Shown piece after piece: positions 17,706 to 25,737 of a DNA stretch of 64,000 bases. The stretch is taken from assembly GCA_031551275.1 (NCBI GenBank), contig JAVBNX010000007.1:62001-126000 (forward strand), written 5' to 3'. Under the pieces are notes generated by a model. It worked only from the letters and a program-made list of their open reading frames with translations. It was not told the DNA's origin and did not search any database. The translations under genes and the position numbers were made by a program. This DNA comes from JAVBMJ01 sp031551275. Its GTDB lineage: Bacteria > Bacteroidota > Bacteroidia > Bacteroidales > Rikenellaceae. Numbering within the stretch: the first letter of the stretch is position 1; the number at the start of each line of letters is the position of its first letter.

Positions 17706-18847
17706 ACCCTTTTAAATTCCTCAATTTCCGCCGCCGTCAGCGCCGCCGTGAGCGACACCCTGACCCGGGCCTTGCCTTTGGGCACGGTCGGGTAACGGAT
17801 TGGCATAACCCAAAACCCCGCATCCTGCAACCTGAGCGCCAATTTTACCGCCGCCGCATTCTCCCCCGTGACGACCGGGGCGATATGGGATTGCGCCCCC
17901 ATCAGCCCGACCAATTCGCCGAGCCGCTCCCTGCGAGCCGAAAATTCCCCCATCCGCCGCACCACAAAGTCGCTCCACGCCAACGATATAGGCGGCAAAG
18001 CCGTGGCAAAGATCAAAGTCCGCATCTTATTGATAAGCATCCGCCTGCCCAATTCCGAGGTAATCACAAACGCCCCGTAAGAGCACGCCGCCTTCCCCAA
18101 AGTCCCCACCAAAACGTCCACCTGACCGTCCAGCCCCAACTCCGAGGCGAGCCCCGCGCCCTTTTCGCCCCTCACCCCGAAGGCGTGCGCCTCATCCAGG
18201 TAGAGGCTGAACCCATATCTCTGCTTCAACCCCACCAACTCCGCCAAAGGCGCCAAATCCCCGTCCATGCTGAACACCGACTCCGTCGCCACCCAGATGT
18301 TGCGCCCCGCATGGCGCCTGAGCAGCATTTCGAGGTGCTCCATATCGTTATGCCTGAACCGCCCCCACTCGCACTTGCAAAGTTTGAGCCCGTCGATCAG
18401 ACTCGCGTGCACCAGCTTATCCGCCAAAACCACATCCTCCCCCGAGGTCAGCGCCCCCAAAACTCCTGCATTGGCCAAATAGCCGCTCCCCAAAACGGTA
18501 GCGACGCGCCCCGGGTAAAGCTCCGCCAAAGAGGCCTCCAACCGCCCGTATTCCAAACTGTTGCCCGTGACCAGCCGCGAAGAGGGATTGCTCAACCCGG
18601 ACCGTCCCCGTCCGTCTCCCATACCCATCGCCGCCCCCTGGCCGAACGACTCCGCCTCATCCCAAAACCCGCCCTGCAAATCGCTCTCCAATAGCCCGAG
18701 GTAGTCATTCGACGAGAGGTTCAAAAACCGCTTCCCGTCCTTATAGATGTACTTCCCCTCCACCGCCAAATTACTCAACACCCGCAGGTTATCCTCCGCC
18801 TCGAGCTCCCCGAGCACCCTGTCCCAATATGTCTCCGACCTTGTCAT
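17684..18847 (-). CDS. bioF: 8-amino-7-oxononanoate synthase
   Basis: 387 residues. A PLP enzyme of the alpha-oxoamine synthase family that condenses pimeloyl-ACP with L-alanine, the first ring-forming step of biotin synthesis. Signatures: LNLSSNDYLGLL near residue 42, SSRLVTGNS, the SLYLDEAHAFGVRG PLP-binding Asp/His, and the PLP-Lys in GTLGKAACSYGAF. A Gly/Met/Arg-rich stretch (~75-88) is an extra loop. It overlaps mqnD upstream by 4 bp and bioG downstream by 22 bp. bioA, bioB and bioD are not in this window. It could be another alpha-oxoamine synthase, but bioG and bioC next to it settle the call. Confidence 0.93.
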   Translation of the reverse strand: MTRSETYWDRVLGELEAEDNLRVLSNLAVEGKYIYKDGKRFLNLSSNDYLGLLESDLQGGFWDEAESFGQGAAMGMGDGRGRSGLSNPSSRLVTGNSLEYGRLEASLAELYPGRVATVLGSGYLANAGVLGALTSGEDVVLADKLVHASLIDGLKLCKCEWGRFRHNDMEHLEMLLRRHAGRNIWVATESVFSMDGDLAPLAELVGLKQRYGFSLYLDEAHAFGVRGEKGAGLASELGLDGQVDVLVGTLGKAACSYGAFVITSELGRRMLINKMRTLIFATALPPISLAWSDFVVRRMGEFSARRERLGELVGLMGAQSHIAPVVTGENAAAVKLALRLQDAGFWVMPIRYPTVPKGKARVRVSLTAALTAAEIEEFKRVCKAVGL

Positions 18848-19707
18848 TCCAAAAATATTTTACCCGGCTCCACGCCCAGAAACGCGCCCGCCGTCCTGCG
18901 TCCCTCCTCGCCCAGATCCACCGAAAACCCGTTGACGAACAGTTCGATATGATTATCGATTACCCGATCCGAACTCTCCTGCGCGTGCTCTTTTATAAAC
19001 GGCCGCGAAGCCCCCGGATGCGCAAACCCGTATTTGATACTCTCACTCAAAGCCTCCTGCACCCGCCGCGCCGCCGCCAATTCCACATCCCGCCGCACCA
19101 CGATCGCCCCCAAAGGCAAAGCCATCCCCGTCCGCTCCTCCCAGAGTTCCCCCAAATCGGCGACCAGCGAAAGCCCATGTTCGCGGTAGGTAAACCGCCC
19201 CTCATGGATCAAAACACCCGCCTCCACGTCCCCCCGCAAAATAGCCGGGACGATATCCGCAAACCAAACGAACTCTTTATTAGTAAGATGCGGAAAAAAC
19301 CGCGACAACAAAAGATTAGCCGTCGTATGCTCCCCCGGCAAAGCGATCCGGGGTCCTATGCCTTCTCCACTGCCCACGCTTTCCCTGCCGCCCGCTCTCT
19401 TTCCGCTTTCTGTTTTCCCCGCCGCCGCATCGAAATCCCCGCGACCCGCCACAAACACAGGCCCGTTTCCCCGCCCGAGCGCGCTGCCCGAACCCAGGAC
19501 CGCGTACCGGTCCAGGATCTGCGGGATGATCGCATAACTTACCTTGCAAACCTGGTAACGCCCCTCGAGCGCCGCCCGGTTCAACTCCTCTATATCCATG
19601 AAATCGGCCACCAACTCCACCCCCCGTGCCTCCACCAGCCCATGCAAAAGCGCATGGAACATGAACGTATCGTTCGGACAGGGCGATATGGCAGCCGAAA
19701 GCCTCAT
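18844..19707 (-). CDS. mqnD: 1,4-dihydroxy-6-naphthoate synthase (futalosine pathway)
   Basis: 287 residues from the Met of MRLSAAISPCPNDTFMFHAL, the MqnD N-terminal signature; the upstream in-frame extension overlaps mqnB and is rejected. The fold is periplasmic-binding-protein-like with ALPGEHTTANLLLSRFF and GVLIHEGRFTY as substrate-pocket motifs. It turns cyclic dehypoxanthinyl futalosine into dihydroxynaphthoate on the way to menaquinone. An unusual Gly/Arg/Ser/Lys-rich insertion lies at ~88-118. The ATGA overlap with mqnB and the 4-bp overlap with bioF show tight coupling. Confidence 0.93.
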   Translation of the reverse strand: MRLSAAISPCPNDTFMFHALLHGLVEARGVELVADFMDIEELNRAALEGRYQVCKVSYAIIPQILDRYAVLGSGSALGRGNGPVFVAGRGDFDAAAGKTESGKRAGGRESVGSGEGIGPRIALPGEHTTANLLLSRFFPHLTNKEFVWFADIVPAILRGDVEAGVLIHEGRFTYREHGLSLVADLGELWEERTGMALPLGAIVVRRDVELAAARRVQEALSESIKYGFAHPGASRPFIKEHAQESSDRVIDNHIELFVNGFSVDLGEEGRRTAGAFLGVEPGKIFLE

Positions 19708-20306
19708 ACCTCGCAATTCTGCAATTGGGGGATCAACCACGAAAGCTCCTCTATCAAAGCCTGTGACGCCTCTTTGGTCTTCCAGTCGGCCGGCCAGTCC
19801 CCCACAAAGTTCGAGATCGCCCGGATCTCGAGGTAAGCCACCCCGAACGCCGCCGCCGCCGCCATAAACCCGGCCCCCTCCATGTTCTCGATCTGCCCGC
19901 CGCGCGCAAAAGGTGTCGCCGAAGCGTTGACGGTCCGCGAATCGACCGCCTTGAGGTGCGCGGCCAGATGCAGCCAGGGGCACTCATACCCGACCCCGAA
20001 GCACTCCGAGAACTTCCCGTCCCGGACCACGCCCAGATCTGCCGGCCGCTCCTCTTTGACCGCGACCACCTCGCCCACATCGATCATCTCCACTTGGGCC
20101 CCTTCCGCCCGGACCGCCCCCGCAAACCCTGCAAGAATCAAAATATCAGGCCTATACAAATTCACCGCACTGACCACCGCCGCCGAAGCCGCCGCGCAGC
20201 CCACCCCGCAGATTACCGTTTCGCACCCCGCAGGGGCGACCCACCCGGCGATCTCGCCCTGCGTGGGAACCAGCAAAACCACTTTATTGCACCTGCCCGT
20301 CATCAT
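19704..20306 (-). CDS. mqnB: Futalosine hydrolase
   Basis: 200 residues of the purine-nucleoside-phosphorylase/MTAN superfamily. Motifs: ILAGFAGAV, the ribose-binding IENMEGAGF, and EIRAISNFVGD near the C-terminus. It removes hypoxanthine from futalosine. Position directly before mqnD, with a 4-bp overlap, distinguishes it from a general nucleosidase. It overlaps the upstream DUF454 gene by 23 bp. Confidence 0.9.
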   Translation of the reverse strand: MMTGRCNKVVLLVPTQGEIAGWVAPAGCETVICGVGCAAASAAVVSAVNLYRPDILILAGFAGAVRAEGAQVEMIDVGEVVAVKEERPADLGVVRDGKFSECFGVGYECPWLHLAAHLKAVDSRTVNASATPFARGGQIENMEGAGFMAAAAAFGVAYLEIRAISNFVGDWPADWKTKEASQALIEELSWLIPQLQNCEV

Positions 20307-20670
20307 CCAGTTTTTTAGTCCGTATCAAAACAATATGCAAGGTAACGCCCGCCGCGATCAAAAACAACAAAACCTGCAACCAGAGCTTATCATCGACCAC
20401 ACAAAGGGCGGTGTACCCGATGGTCCCCCAAAGCAGCGCCAGAATATAAAACTTTACCCGCCTTGGAATCCCCCGCCCGCTCCTGTAATCGTCGAGGTAT
20501 TTCCCGAACAACTTGTTGGTCAGCAGCCAATTCTCCAACCGTTTCGAACTCCGCGCAAAGCACCATAAAGCCAAAAGCAAAAACGGCGTGGTGGGCAAAA
20601 CCGGCAAAAAAGCCCCGAGAAACCCGAGTCCCACGCACAAAAGCCCGAAAACTATATAGATCCCCTTCAA
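20284..20670 (-). CDS. DUF454 (YbaN-like) inner membrane protein
   Basis: 128 residues. N-terminal GLGFLGAFLPVLPTTPFLLLALWCFARSSKR is the DUF454/YbaN signature: two hydrophobic segments around an LPTTPF turn. A further pair of membrane segments (~72-110) follows, then a charged tail. Function unknown in the family. It overlaps rsh upstream by 4 bp and mqnB downstream by 23 bp, so it is a true member of the operon. Confidence 0.85.
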   Translation of the reverse strand: MKGIYIVFGLLCVGLGFLGAFLPVLPTTPFLLLALWCFARSSKRLENWLLTNKLFGKYLDDYRSGRGIPRRVKFYILALLWGTIGYTALCVVDDKLWLQVLLFLIAAGVTLHIVLIRTKKLDDDGQVQ

Positions 20671-22835
20671 TTTACCCGGTAAGCCTTTTGCACCCCTTTG
20701 AGCCTAAGCAGGGTATGGATAATGGTATCCGCGATCCCGCTCCCCGTTACCTCGATATTGATCAGCCCCGAGAGCACCCCGGATGCCGAAGCCAGCGACA
20801 TGGAACGTATATTGAGCCTCAGCTCCTTGGTAATCACATCGTTGATATTGTTAACCATCCCCGTCGCATCGTCCGCGACGATCCTGACCGAGATCTGGAA
20901 CGCCCCGCCTTCCTGCGACGCCTCCCGCCACCTGGCCGAGATGACCCGGTAGGGGTACATCTCCCTCAACCGCGCCGCGTTGGGGCACTCTTCCCGGTGG
21001 ATGGTAATCCCCGACCCGACGGTAATGAACCCGAAGACCTTGTCACCCCGGATGGGGTTGCAGCACCTCGCCAGCTTGTACTCGATCCCCCGCAGGTTGT
21101 CCTCGATGACCAACACGTCGCCGCCCGGGCCCTCCTCCTTGCGGTGGTCGTCGACGGCCTTGCGGGGCTTCTGAATGATCGGCTCGCCCGCCTCCTGGGT
21201 CAGGATCAGCTTGATCTGCGCCAGATCGACGCTCTGGTCCACGATCTTGCCGTAGAGCTCCGTCCCGGTCTTGAGCTTGAAGTGCTTGCACAGCATGGTT
21301 ACCGCCTCGTCGATCGGCATGGCCAGCTTCCAGTTCTTCATCTTGCGCTCCAACTCCTCGCGCCCCAGCACGGATGCCTTGGCCTGCGCCTCGCGCAGGT
21401 AGGCCTTGATCCGGTTGCGCGCCTTTCCGGTCGCCACGAAACCCAACCAGTCGGGCTTGGGCCGTTGGTTCTTCGAGGTAAGGATCTCGACGATATCCCC
21501 GTTCTTGAGCTGCTCGCGTATCGATACGTTGCGCCCGTTCACCCGTCCGCCCGTGCAGGTCGAGCCGAGCGACGAGTGGATGTCGAAGGCGAAGTCCAGA
21601 ATGGTCGCCCCTTCCGGCAATTTTCGCAAATCCCCGGTAGGCGTAAATACGAAGACCTCCTCCGAGGTAATCTTGGCGTCGAACCGCGTCGCGATCGTGC
21701 TGGTCTCTGTGGTCTCCATCAGCTCGCGCAGCTTGGCCAGCCATTGCTCGCTGCCCATGCCGCCCTTGACAAGGCCTTTGTAGCGCCAGTGGGCCGCGAT
21801 GCCCCGCTCGGCCACCAGGTCCATCCTTTCGCTGCGGATCTGTATCTCGACCCACCGCCCTTCGGGAGTGACCACCGTGGTGTGGAGCGACTCGTAGCCG
21901 TTCGAGCGCGGGATGGAGATCCAGTCCCTCAACCGGTCGGGGTTGGGGGTGTAATAATCGGTAATGATCGAGTAGATGTTCCAGCAGAGCGTCTTTTCCT
22001 GCTCCTGCTCGCAATCGATGATGATCCGTATGGCCAGGATGTCGAAGACCTCCTCGAAGGGGATCTTCATCTTGCGCATCTTGTTCCAGATCGAGTAGAC
22101 CGACTTGGTCCTCCCTTTGATCTGGTACTTGATCCCCAGCGCGTCCATCCGCGAGCGTATAGGTTCCAAAAACGAGAGGGCGAACCGCTCCCGCTCCGGC
22201 GCCGTCCGTTCCAGCCGCGTCACGATATCGTTGTACGCCTCGGGCTCGAGGTATTTCAACGCCGTGGTCTCCAACTCCCCCTTGATCTCATAAAGCCCCA
22301 GCTTGTGCGCGATCTGCGCGTAGAGGTTAAGGCTCTCCCACGACTTCTTGACCTGCTTTTCGGCCGGGAACATCTCCATCGAGCGCATCACTTCCAACCT
22401 GTCGGCCAGCTTGATCAGGATCACCCGCGGATCGGTCGAGTAGGACACGATCAGCTCGCGGAAGTTGTCGGCCTGCTCCTGCGAGATCTTGGGATCGACC
22501 TCCGAAATGTTGCACAGCCCCTTGAGTATGGTCACCACCTGGTCGCCGTAGCGCCTGCCCATCTCCTCGACGGGCAGCAGTTGCAGCCTGACCACGTCGT
22601 GCACGAGGGTCGAGATGGTCGAGTTGCGCCCCAGGCCGATCTCGCCCATCACGATCTGGGCCGTGCGCACCGCGTGGTCCATCATCGGACTGTGGTCGTA
22701 CCGCCATTGGCCTTCCATCTTGTCCGTGGCCAGCTCCAGCGCGTCGTAGATCATGGCGAGGTTCTCCTTGTCGAAATACCTCTCCGCCTGCGCGCAAAAC
22801 TCCCCGTACCTCTCCCTCAATTCATCCCTTATCAT
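20667..22835 (-). CDS. relA: RelA/SpoT-type (p)ppGpp synthetase with degenerate hydrolase site
   Basis: 722 residues with the full Rel order: HD domain (1-~190), synthetase (~225-370), TGS (~390-450), helical and zinc-finger-like region with RCCNPIRGDKVFGF, and C-terminal ACT (~645-722). Synthetase motifs are intact (KGRTKSVYSIWNKM, GYESLHTTV, VEIQIRSERMDLVAERGIAAHW). In the hydrolase domain His54 and His79-Asp80 remain, but the following Glu-Asp of HDxxED is Arg83-Leu84 and the Asn of ADRxxNMR is Val149. I infer loss or strong reduction of ppGpp hydrolysis, giving a RelA-like synthetase. Another hydrolase-competent homologue would then be needed elsewhere in the genome. It lies between tsaE and DUF454 with overlaps on both sides. 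Confidence 0.88.
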   Translation of the reverse strand: MIRDELRERYGEFCAQAERYFDKENLAMIYDALELATDKMEGQWRYDHSPMMDHAVRTAQIVMGEIGLGRNSTISTLVHDVVRLQLLPVEEMGRRYGDQVVTILKGLCNISEVDPKISQEQADNFRELIVSYSTDPRVILIKLADRLEVMRSMEMFPAEKQVKKSWESLNLYAQIAHKLGLYEIKGELETTALKYLEPEAYNDIVTRLERTAPERERFALSFLEPIRSRMDALGIKYQIKGRTKSVYSIWNKMRKMKIPFEEVFDILAIRIIIDCEQEQEKTLCWNIYSIITDYYTPNPDRLRDWISIPRSNGYESLHTTVVTPEGRWVEIQIRSERMDLVAERGIAAHWRYKGLVKGGMGSEQWLAKLRELMETTETSTIATRFDAKITSEEVFVFTPTGDLRKLPEGATILDFAFDIHSSLGSTCTGGRVNGRNVSIREQLKNGDIVEILTSKNQRPKPDWLGFVATGKARNRIKAYLREAQAKASVLGREELERKMKNWKLAMPIDEAVTMLCKHFKLKTGTELYGKIVDQSVDLAQIKLILTQEAGEPIIQKPRKAVDDHRKEEGPGGDVLVIEDNLRGIEYKLARCCNPIRGDKVFGFITVGSGITIHREECPNAARLREMYPYRVISARWREASQEGGAFQISVRIVADDATGMVNNINDVITKELRLNIRSMSLASASGVLSGLINIEVTGSGIADTIIHTLLRLKGVQKAYRVN

Positions 22836-23262
22836 CGCTTACCGCTATCTTTAATGTTCTGTCGCGGGGACCTGCAATTCCGATGCCGACTTCCATCCTC
22901 TTTCCGGGCAAAAGCCCCTCGATCTTCTCCGGCCACTCGACCAGGCACAACCCCCCGCCGTAAAAATACTCCTCATACCCCAGATCGAAGGCCTCCTCGA
23001 CGCGCTCGATCCGGTAAAAATCGAAATGGGAAATTACCTCTCCGTCCGCCGCAACATACTGGTTGATAATGGCGAACGTCGGGCTGGAAGCCTGCTGCCT
23101 GCAACCCAACCGGCGGCATATCGCCCCGATCAACGTCGTCTTTCCCGCCCCCATTTCGCCGCGGAAAGCCACGACACTTGCCTCCGACTCCGCAACCGCA
23201 TCCAAGACCGCCTGCGCCGCCCCGTCGATCCCGTCGAGCGTGTATGTCAGCTCCCTGCGCAT
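22822..23262 (-). CDS. tsaE: tRNA threonylcarbamoyladenosine biosynthesis ATPase TsaE
   Basis: 146 residues, normal for TsaE. Walker A is RGEMGAGKTTLIGAI; the family motifs SSPTFAIINQY, HFDFYRI and LCLVEWPEKI follow. It supports TsaB/TsaD in making t6A37 on ANN-decoding tRNAs. It starts directly after the porX stop (no gap) and overlaps rsh by 14 bp. Confidence 0.95.
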   Translation of the reverse strand: MRRELTYTLDGIDGAAQAVLDAVAESEASVVAFRGEMGAGKTTLIGAICRRLGCRQQASSPTFAIINQYVAADGEVISHFDFYRIERVEEAFDLGYEEYFYGGGLCLVEWPEKIEGLLPGKRMEVGIGIAGPRDRTLKIAVSDDKG

Positions 23263-24816
23263 CTACTTGGGCGAAAGCACGATATAAGGCACGATCATCT
23301 CCTCCATCGAGATCCCCCCGTGCTGGAAAGTATTCTTATAGTATCGTACGAACTGATTCGTATTGTTCGGATAGACGAAGAAGTCCCGCCCCGAAGCGAA
23401 AATATAGGATGAAGTCAAATTGCTCTTGGGCAGCTGCGCCTCCTCGGGCTTGTTGATGACCATTACCTCCTTGTCGTTGTAGGATAGGTTGCGCCCCGTC
23501 TTGTAGCGGAGGTTGGCCGAGGTCTCCCTGTCGCCCACCACCTTGACCGGGTTGTCCACCCTTATCGTCCCGTGGTCGGTCGTGATAATGACCGTGTGTC
23601 CCTTCTCGGCGAGGTGCTTGAGGATAATGAACAGGTCCGAGTGCTCGAACCAACTGCGCGTCAGCGACCGGAAAGCCGCCTCGTCCTCGGTCAGCTCGCG
23701 GATGATCTCGGTCTCGGTCCTGGCGTGGGAGAGGATGTCGAGGAAGTTGTAGACTATCACCGAGAAATCCGCGTCATAGATCCGCGACAGGTTGTCGATC
23801 AGTTTGCGCCCCTGCTCGGGCCTGACCAGCTTGTCGAAGGTCATCTTGTAATTCTTCCCCGTCGACTGGACCAGGCGCCTTAAAAACTCCTCCTCATAGA
23901 GGTTCTTCCCCCCGTCCTCGTTGTCGTTGAGCCACTTCTCGGGCATGAGCTTGTCGATGGCCAGCGGCATCAGCCCCGCGAAGATCGCGTTGCGCGCGTA
24001 CTGGGTCGCCGAGGGCAATATCGAGCAGTAAAACTCATCCTGCGCGATATCGAAATAGGGGTGCAGCAGCGCGTTGACCGACCGCCACTGGTCGTAGCGG
24101 AAGTTGTCGATCAGCAGCAGCGTCGTTTTTTTGTGCTTCTCCGCCTCGGGCAGGATCTTGGTGCGCATCAGCGTGTGCGACATCACGGGAGTCCCCGCGG
24201 GCTTGGAGTTGATCCAGTCGACATAGGTTTTTTTGACGAACTTGGCGAACTGCGCGTTGGCCTCGTTCTTCTGGTAGGATAGGATCTCGCGCACGCTCTC
24301 GTCTTCCGAGTCGTTCAGCTCGATCTCCCAGTTTACCAGCTTCTTGTACAGGTCGCTCCAGTCGGCGAAGTCCCGTGCGGCCGCCACCGCCTCGGAGATC
24401 CTGCCGAACTCCGCCCGGTAATCCGCCGTGGTCCGCTCGGTAACGAGCTGCTGCTGGTGGACCAGCTTTTTGATCGACAGCAATACCTGGTTGGGGTTGA
24501 CGGGCTTTATGAGGTAGTCGGCGATCTTCGAGCCGACGGCCTTGTCCATGATGTTCTCCTCCTCGCTTTTGGTTACCAGGATCACGGGGACGGTGGGCCT
24601 GATCTCCTTGATCCGGGGCAGGGTCTCGAGGCCGGTGATCCCGGGCATCATCTCGTCCAGGATGATCAGTTCGTATTGTCCGTTGCGGACCATTTCTATC
24701 GCGTCGTAGCCGTTGTTGCAGGTCTCTACGTCGTAGCCTTTGTTTTGCAGGAAGAGGATATGGGGCCTGAGGAGTTCGATCTCGTCATCCACCCAGAGAA
24801 TTGATACGTTTTGCAT
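23263..24816 (-). CDS. porX: PorX-type response regulator with PglZ phosphodiesterase-like domain
   Basis: 517 residues, matching PorX of Porphyromonas. Receiver domain at 1-~125 with acidic pair Asp10-Asp11 (LWVDDE), phosphoacceptor Asp54 (LIILDEMMPG) and Lys in YLIKPVNPN. A helical linker follows, then an alkaline-phosphatase-superfamily PglZ domain from ~230, with metal-site motifs TTLLLIDNFRYDQW and VIITTDHGTIRV. In the type IX secretion system, PorX with sensor PorY and sigma factor SigP controls por gene expression. It is the first gene of the operon running to bioC. PorY is not in the window. Confidence 0.92.
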   Translation of the reverse strand: MQNVSILWVDDEIELLRPHILFLQNKGYDVETCNNGYDAIEMVRNGQYELIILDEMMPGITGLETLPRIKEIRPTVPVILVTKSEEENIMDKAVGSKIADYLIKPVNPNQVLLSIKKLVHQQQLVTERTTADYRAEFGRISEAVAAARDFADWSDLYKKLVNWEIELNDSEDESVREILSYQKNEANAQFAKFVKKTYVDWINSKPAGTPVMSHTLMRTKILPEAEKHKKTTLLLIDNFRYDQWRSVNALLHPYFDIAQDEFYCSILPSATQYARNAIFAGLMPLAIDKLMPEKWLNDNEDGGKNLYEEEFLRRLVQSTGKNYKMTFDKLVRPEQGRKLIDNLSRIYDADFSVIVYNFLDILSHARTETEIIRELTEDEAAFRSLTRSWFEHSDLFIILKHLAEKGHTVIITTDHGTIRVDNPVKVVGDRETSANLRYKTGRNLSYNDKEVMVINKPEEAQLPKSNLTSSYIFASGRDFFVYPNNTNQFVRYYKNTFQHGGISMEEMIVPYIVLSPK

Positions 24817-24933
24817 GATTTGGGAAAAAGTTTAAAAGTTCCGCGCCCGGCCGCTCTTTGCAGCCGTCAGGGGGAGTTGCCCGGGTTATAAAGTTGTTTC
24901 GATAGGCGGACCTTTTCTTTTGTGTTTCCGGAC

Positions 24934-24965
24934 CAAAGTTAACACTTTACCTTGAAATACCCAAT
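24934..24965 (-). promoter_or_regulatory. Candidate promoter of the porX operon
   Basis: On the minus strand ATTG (24965-24962), a 20-bp spacer, then TAACTTTG (24941-24934). Only one base differs from TTTG/N19-21/TAnnTTTG. It gives a leader of about 110 nt before porX. The rest of the 24817-25225 gap is AT-rich, with no gene that I can support. Confidence 0.5.
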
Positions 24966-25165
24966 TTTGTAACCTGTTTTTAAAAACTTTGTAATAAATT
25001 AACAGTGAGGTTTTTCGCTTCTTCCGCCGACTTTCCCTGCGCTGTGGTTTTACCCCTAATGCGCTCATGTTTAACCGGATGTGGAAATTCTTGATTGTTA
25101 ACGCAATTCTAAAAGAATTTTAAGTTCCTGACAAAGAGGCACGCCGAAAAAAATGTTGCATGAGA

Positions 25166-25199
25166 TTTGCGTGTTATCTGAAATAAAGTCTTATATTTG
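25166..25199 (+). promoter_or_regulatory. Candidate promoter of the HU gene
   Basis: TTTG at 25166-25169, a 22-bp spacer (slightly long), then TATATTTG at 25192-25199, 26 bp before the ATG of the HU gene. Confidence 0.6.
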
Positions 25200-25225
25200 C
25201 AATTCGAAACTAAACAACCACAACT

Positions 25226-25507
25226 ATGACAAAGGCTGATATCGTAAATGAGATTGCGAAAAGCACCGGCATCGAGAAGGTAACTGTGCAGCAAGTGGTC
25301 GAGGCGATGATGGAGAGCATCAAAGGTTCGATGATCAAGAAGCAAAACGTCTACCTGCGCGGTTTCGGCAGCTTCATCATCAAGAAGCGCGCCCAGAAAG
25401 TCGCCCGTAACATCTCCAAGAACACAACCATTACCATTCCTGCCCACAACATCCCGGCTTTCAAACCCGCGAAGAGTTTTGCAGTTAAGGTAAAAAGTGT
25501 AAAATAA
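25226..25507 (+). CDS. hup: HU family DNA-binding protein
   Basis: 93 residues, the HU/IHF length. It begins MTKADIVNEIAKSTGIEKVTV (helix-turn-helix dimer core), with RGFGSFIIKKRAQKVARNI before the DNA-binding arm and IPAHNIPAFKPAKSFAVKV after it; the proline-containing arm (TITIPAHNIPAFKPA) is typical. It compacts and bends chromosomal DNA. It has its own promoter and is followed 28 bp later by the 30-residue basic protein, in the usual Bacteroidetes arrangement before RNase G/E. Confidence 0.93.
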   Translation: MTKADIVNEIAKSTGIEKVTVQQVVEAMMESIKGSMIKKQNVYLRGFGSFIIKKRAQKVARNISKNTTITIPAHNIPAFKPAKSFAVKVKSVK

Positions 25508-25535
25508 CTTTTTATAAACCTTAAATCCATCCATT

Positions 25536-25628
25536 ATGCCCAGCGGTAAGAAAAGGAAAAGGCATAAAATGGCTACCCATAAGCGCAAAAAGCGTCTGCG
25601 TAAGAACAGGCACAAAAAGAAAAAATAG
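25536..25628 (+). CDS. 30-residue Lys/Arg-rich protein, probable ribosome-associated
   Basis: An ATG-to-TAG frame of 30 codons begins MPSGKKRKRHKMATHKRKK and continues with basic residues; 19 of 30 residues are Lys or Arg and 3 are His. I recognise this as a short protein conserved between HU and RNase G/E in Bacteroidetes. Its composition is that of very small ribosomal proteins, and it may be the lineage-specific large-subunit protein described for Flavobacterium, but I cannot verify that identity. Gene finders often miss it because of its length. A hairpin terminator follows at 25651. Confidence 0.8.
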   Translation: MPSGKKRKRHKMATHKRKKRLRKNRHKKKK

Positions 25629-25650
25629 GTAGCCGTAAGCGTTAGTAATG

Positions 25651-25690
25651 AACCTAAAGATCCCGGCAACGGGGCCTTTAGGTTTATTGC
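25651..25690 (+). terminator. Hairpin terminator after the HU/small-basic-protein genes
   Basis: AACCTAAAG (25651-25659) pairs with CTTTAGGTT (25676-25684), extended by TCCCG/CGGGG around a GCAA loop, followed by TTATT. The U-tract is short. It lies between the small gene and the RNase G start. Confidence 0.65.
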
Positions 25691-25737
25691 ATTGTACGCG
25701 TGCACATTCGCCGGACGTGATCCGGCACTCTGAAAAT

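Noticed and set aside
20463..23066. 867-codon open frame on the plus strand
   Set aside because: Antisense to rsh and tsaE, both clearly real. Composition (Arg/Leu/Pro/His) is typical of shadow frames.
24886..25068. 60-codon minus-strand frame in the porX-HU gap
   Set aside because: No ribosome-binding or family signal, and it overlaps the candidate porX promoter; treated as non-coding.
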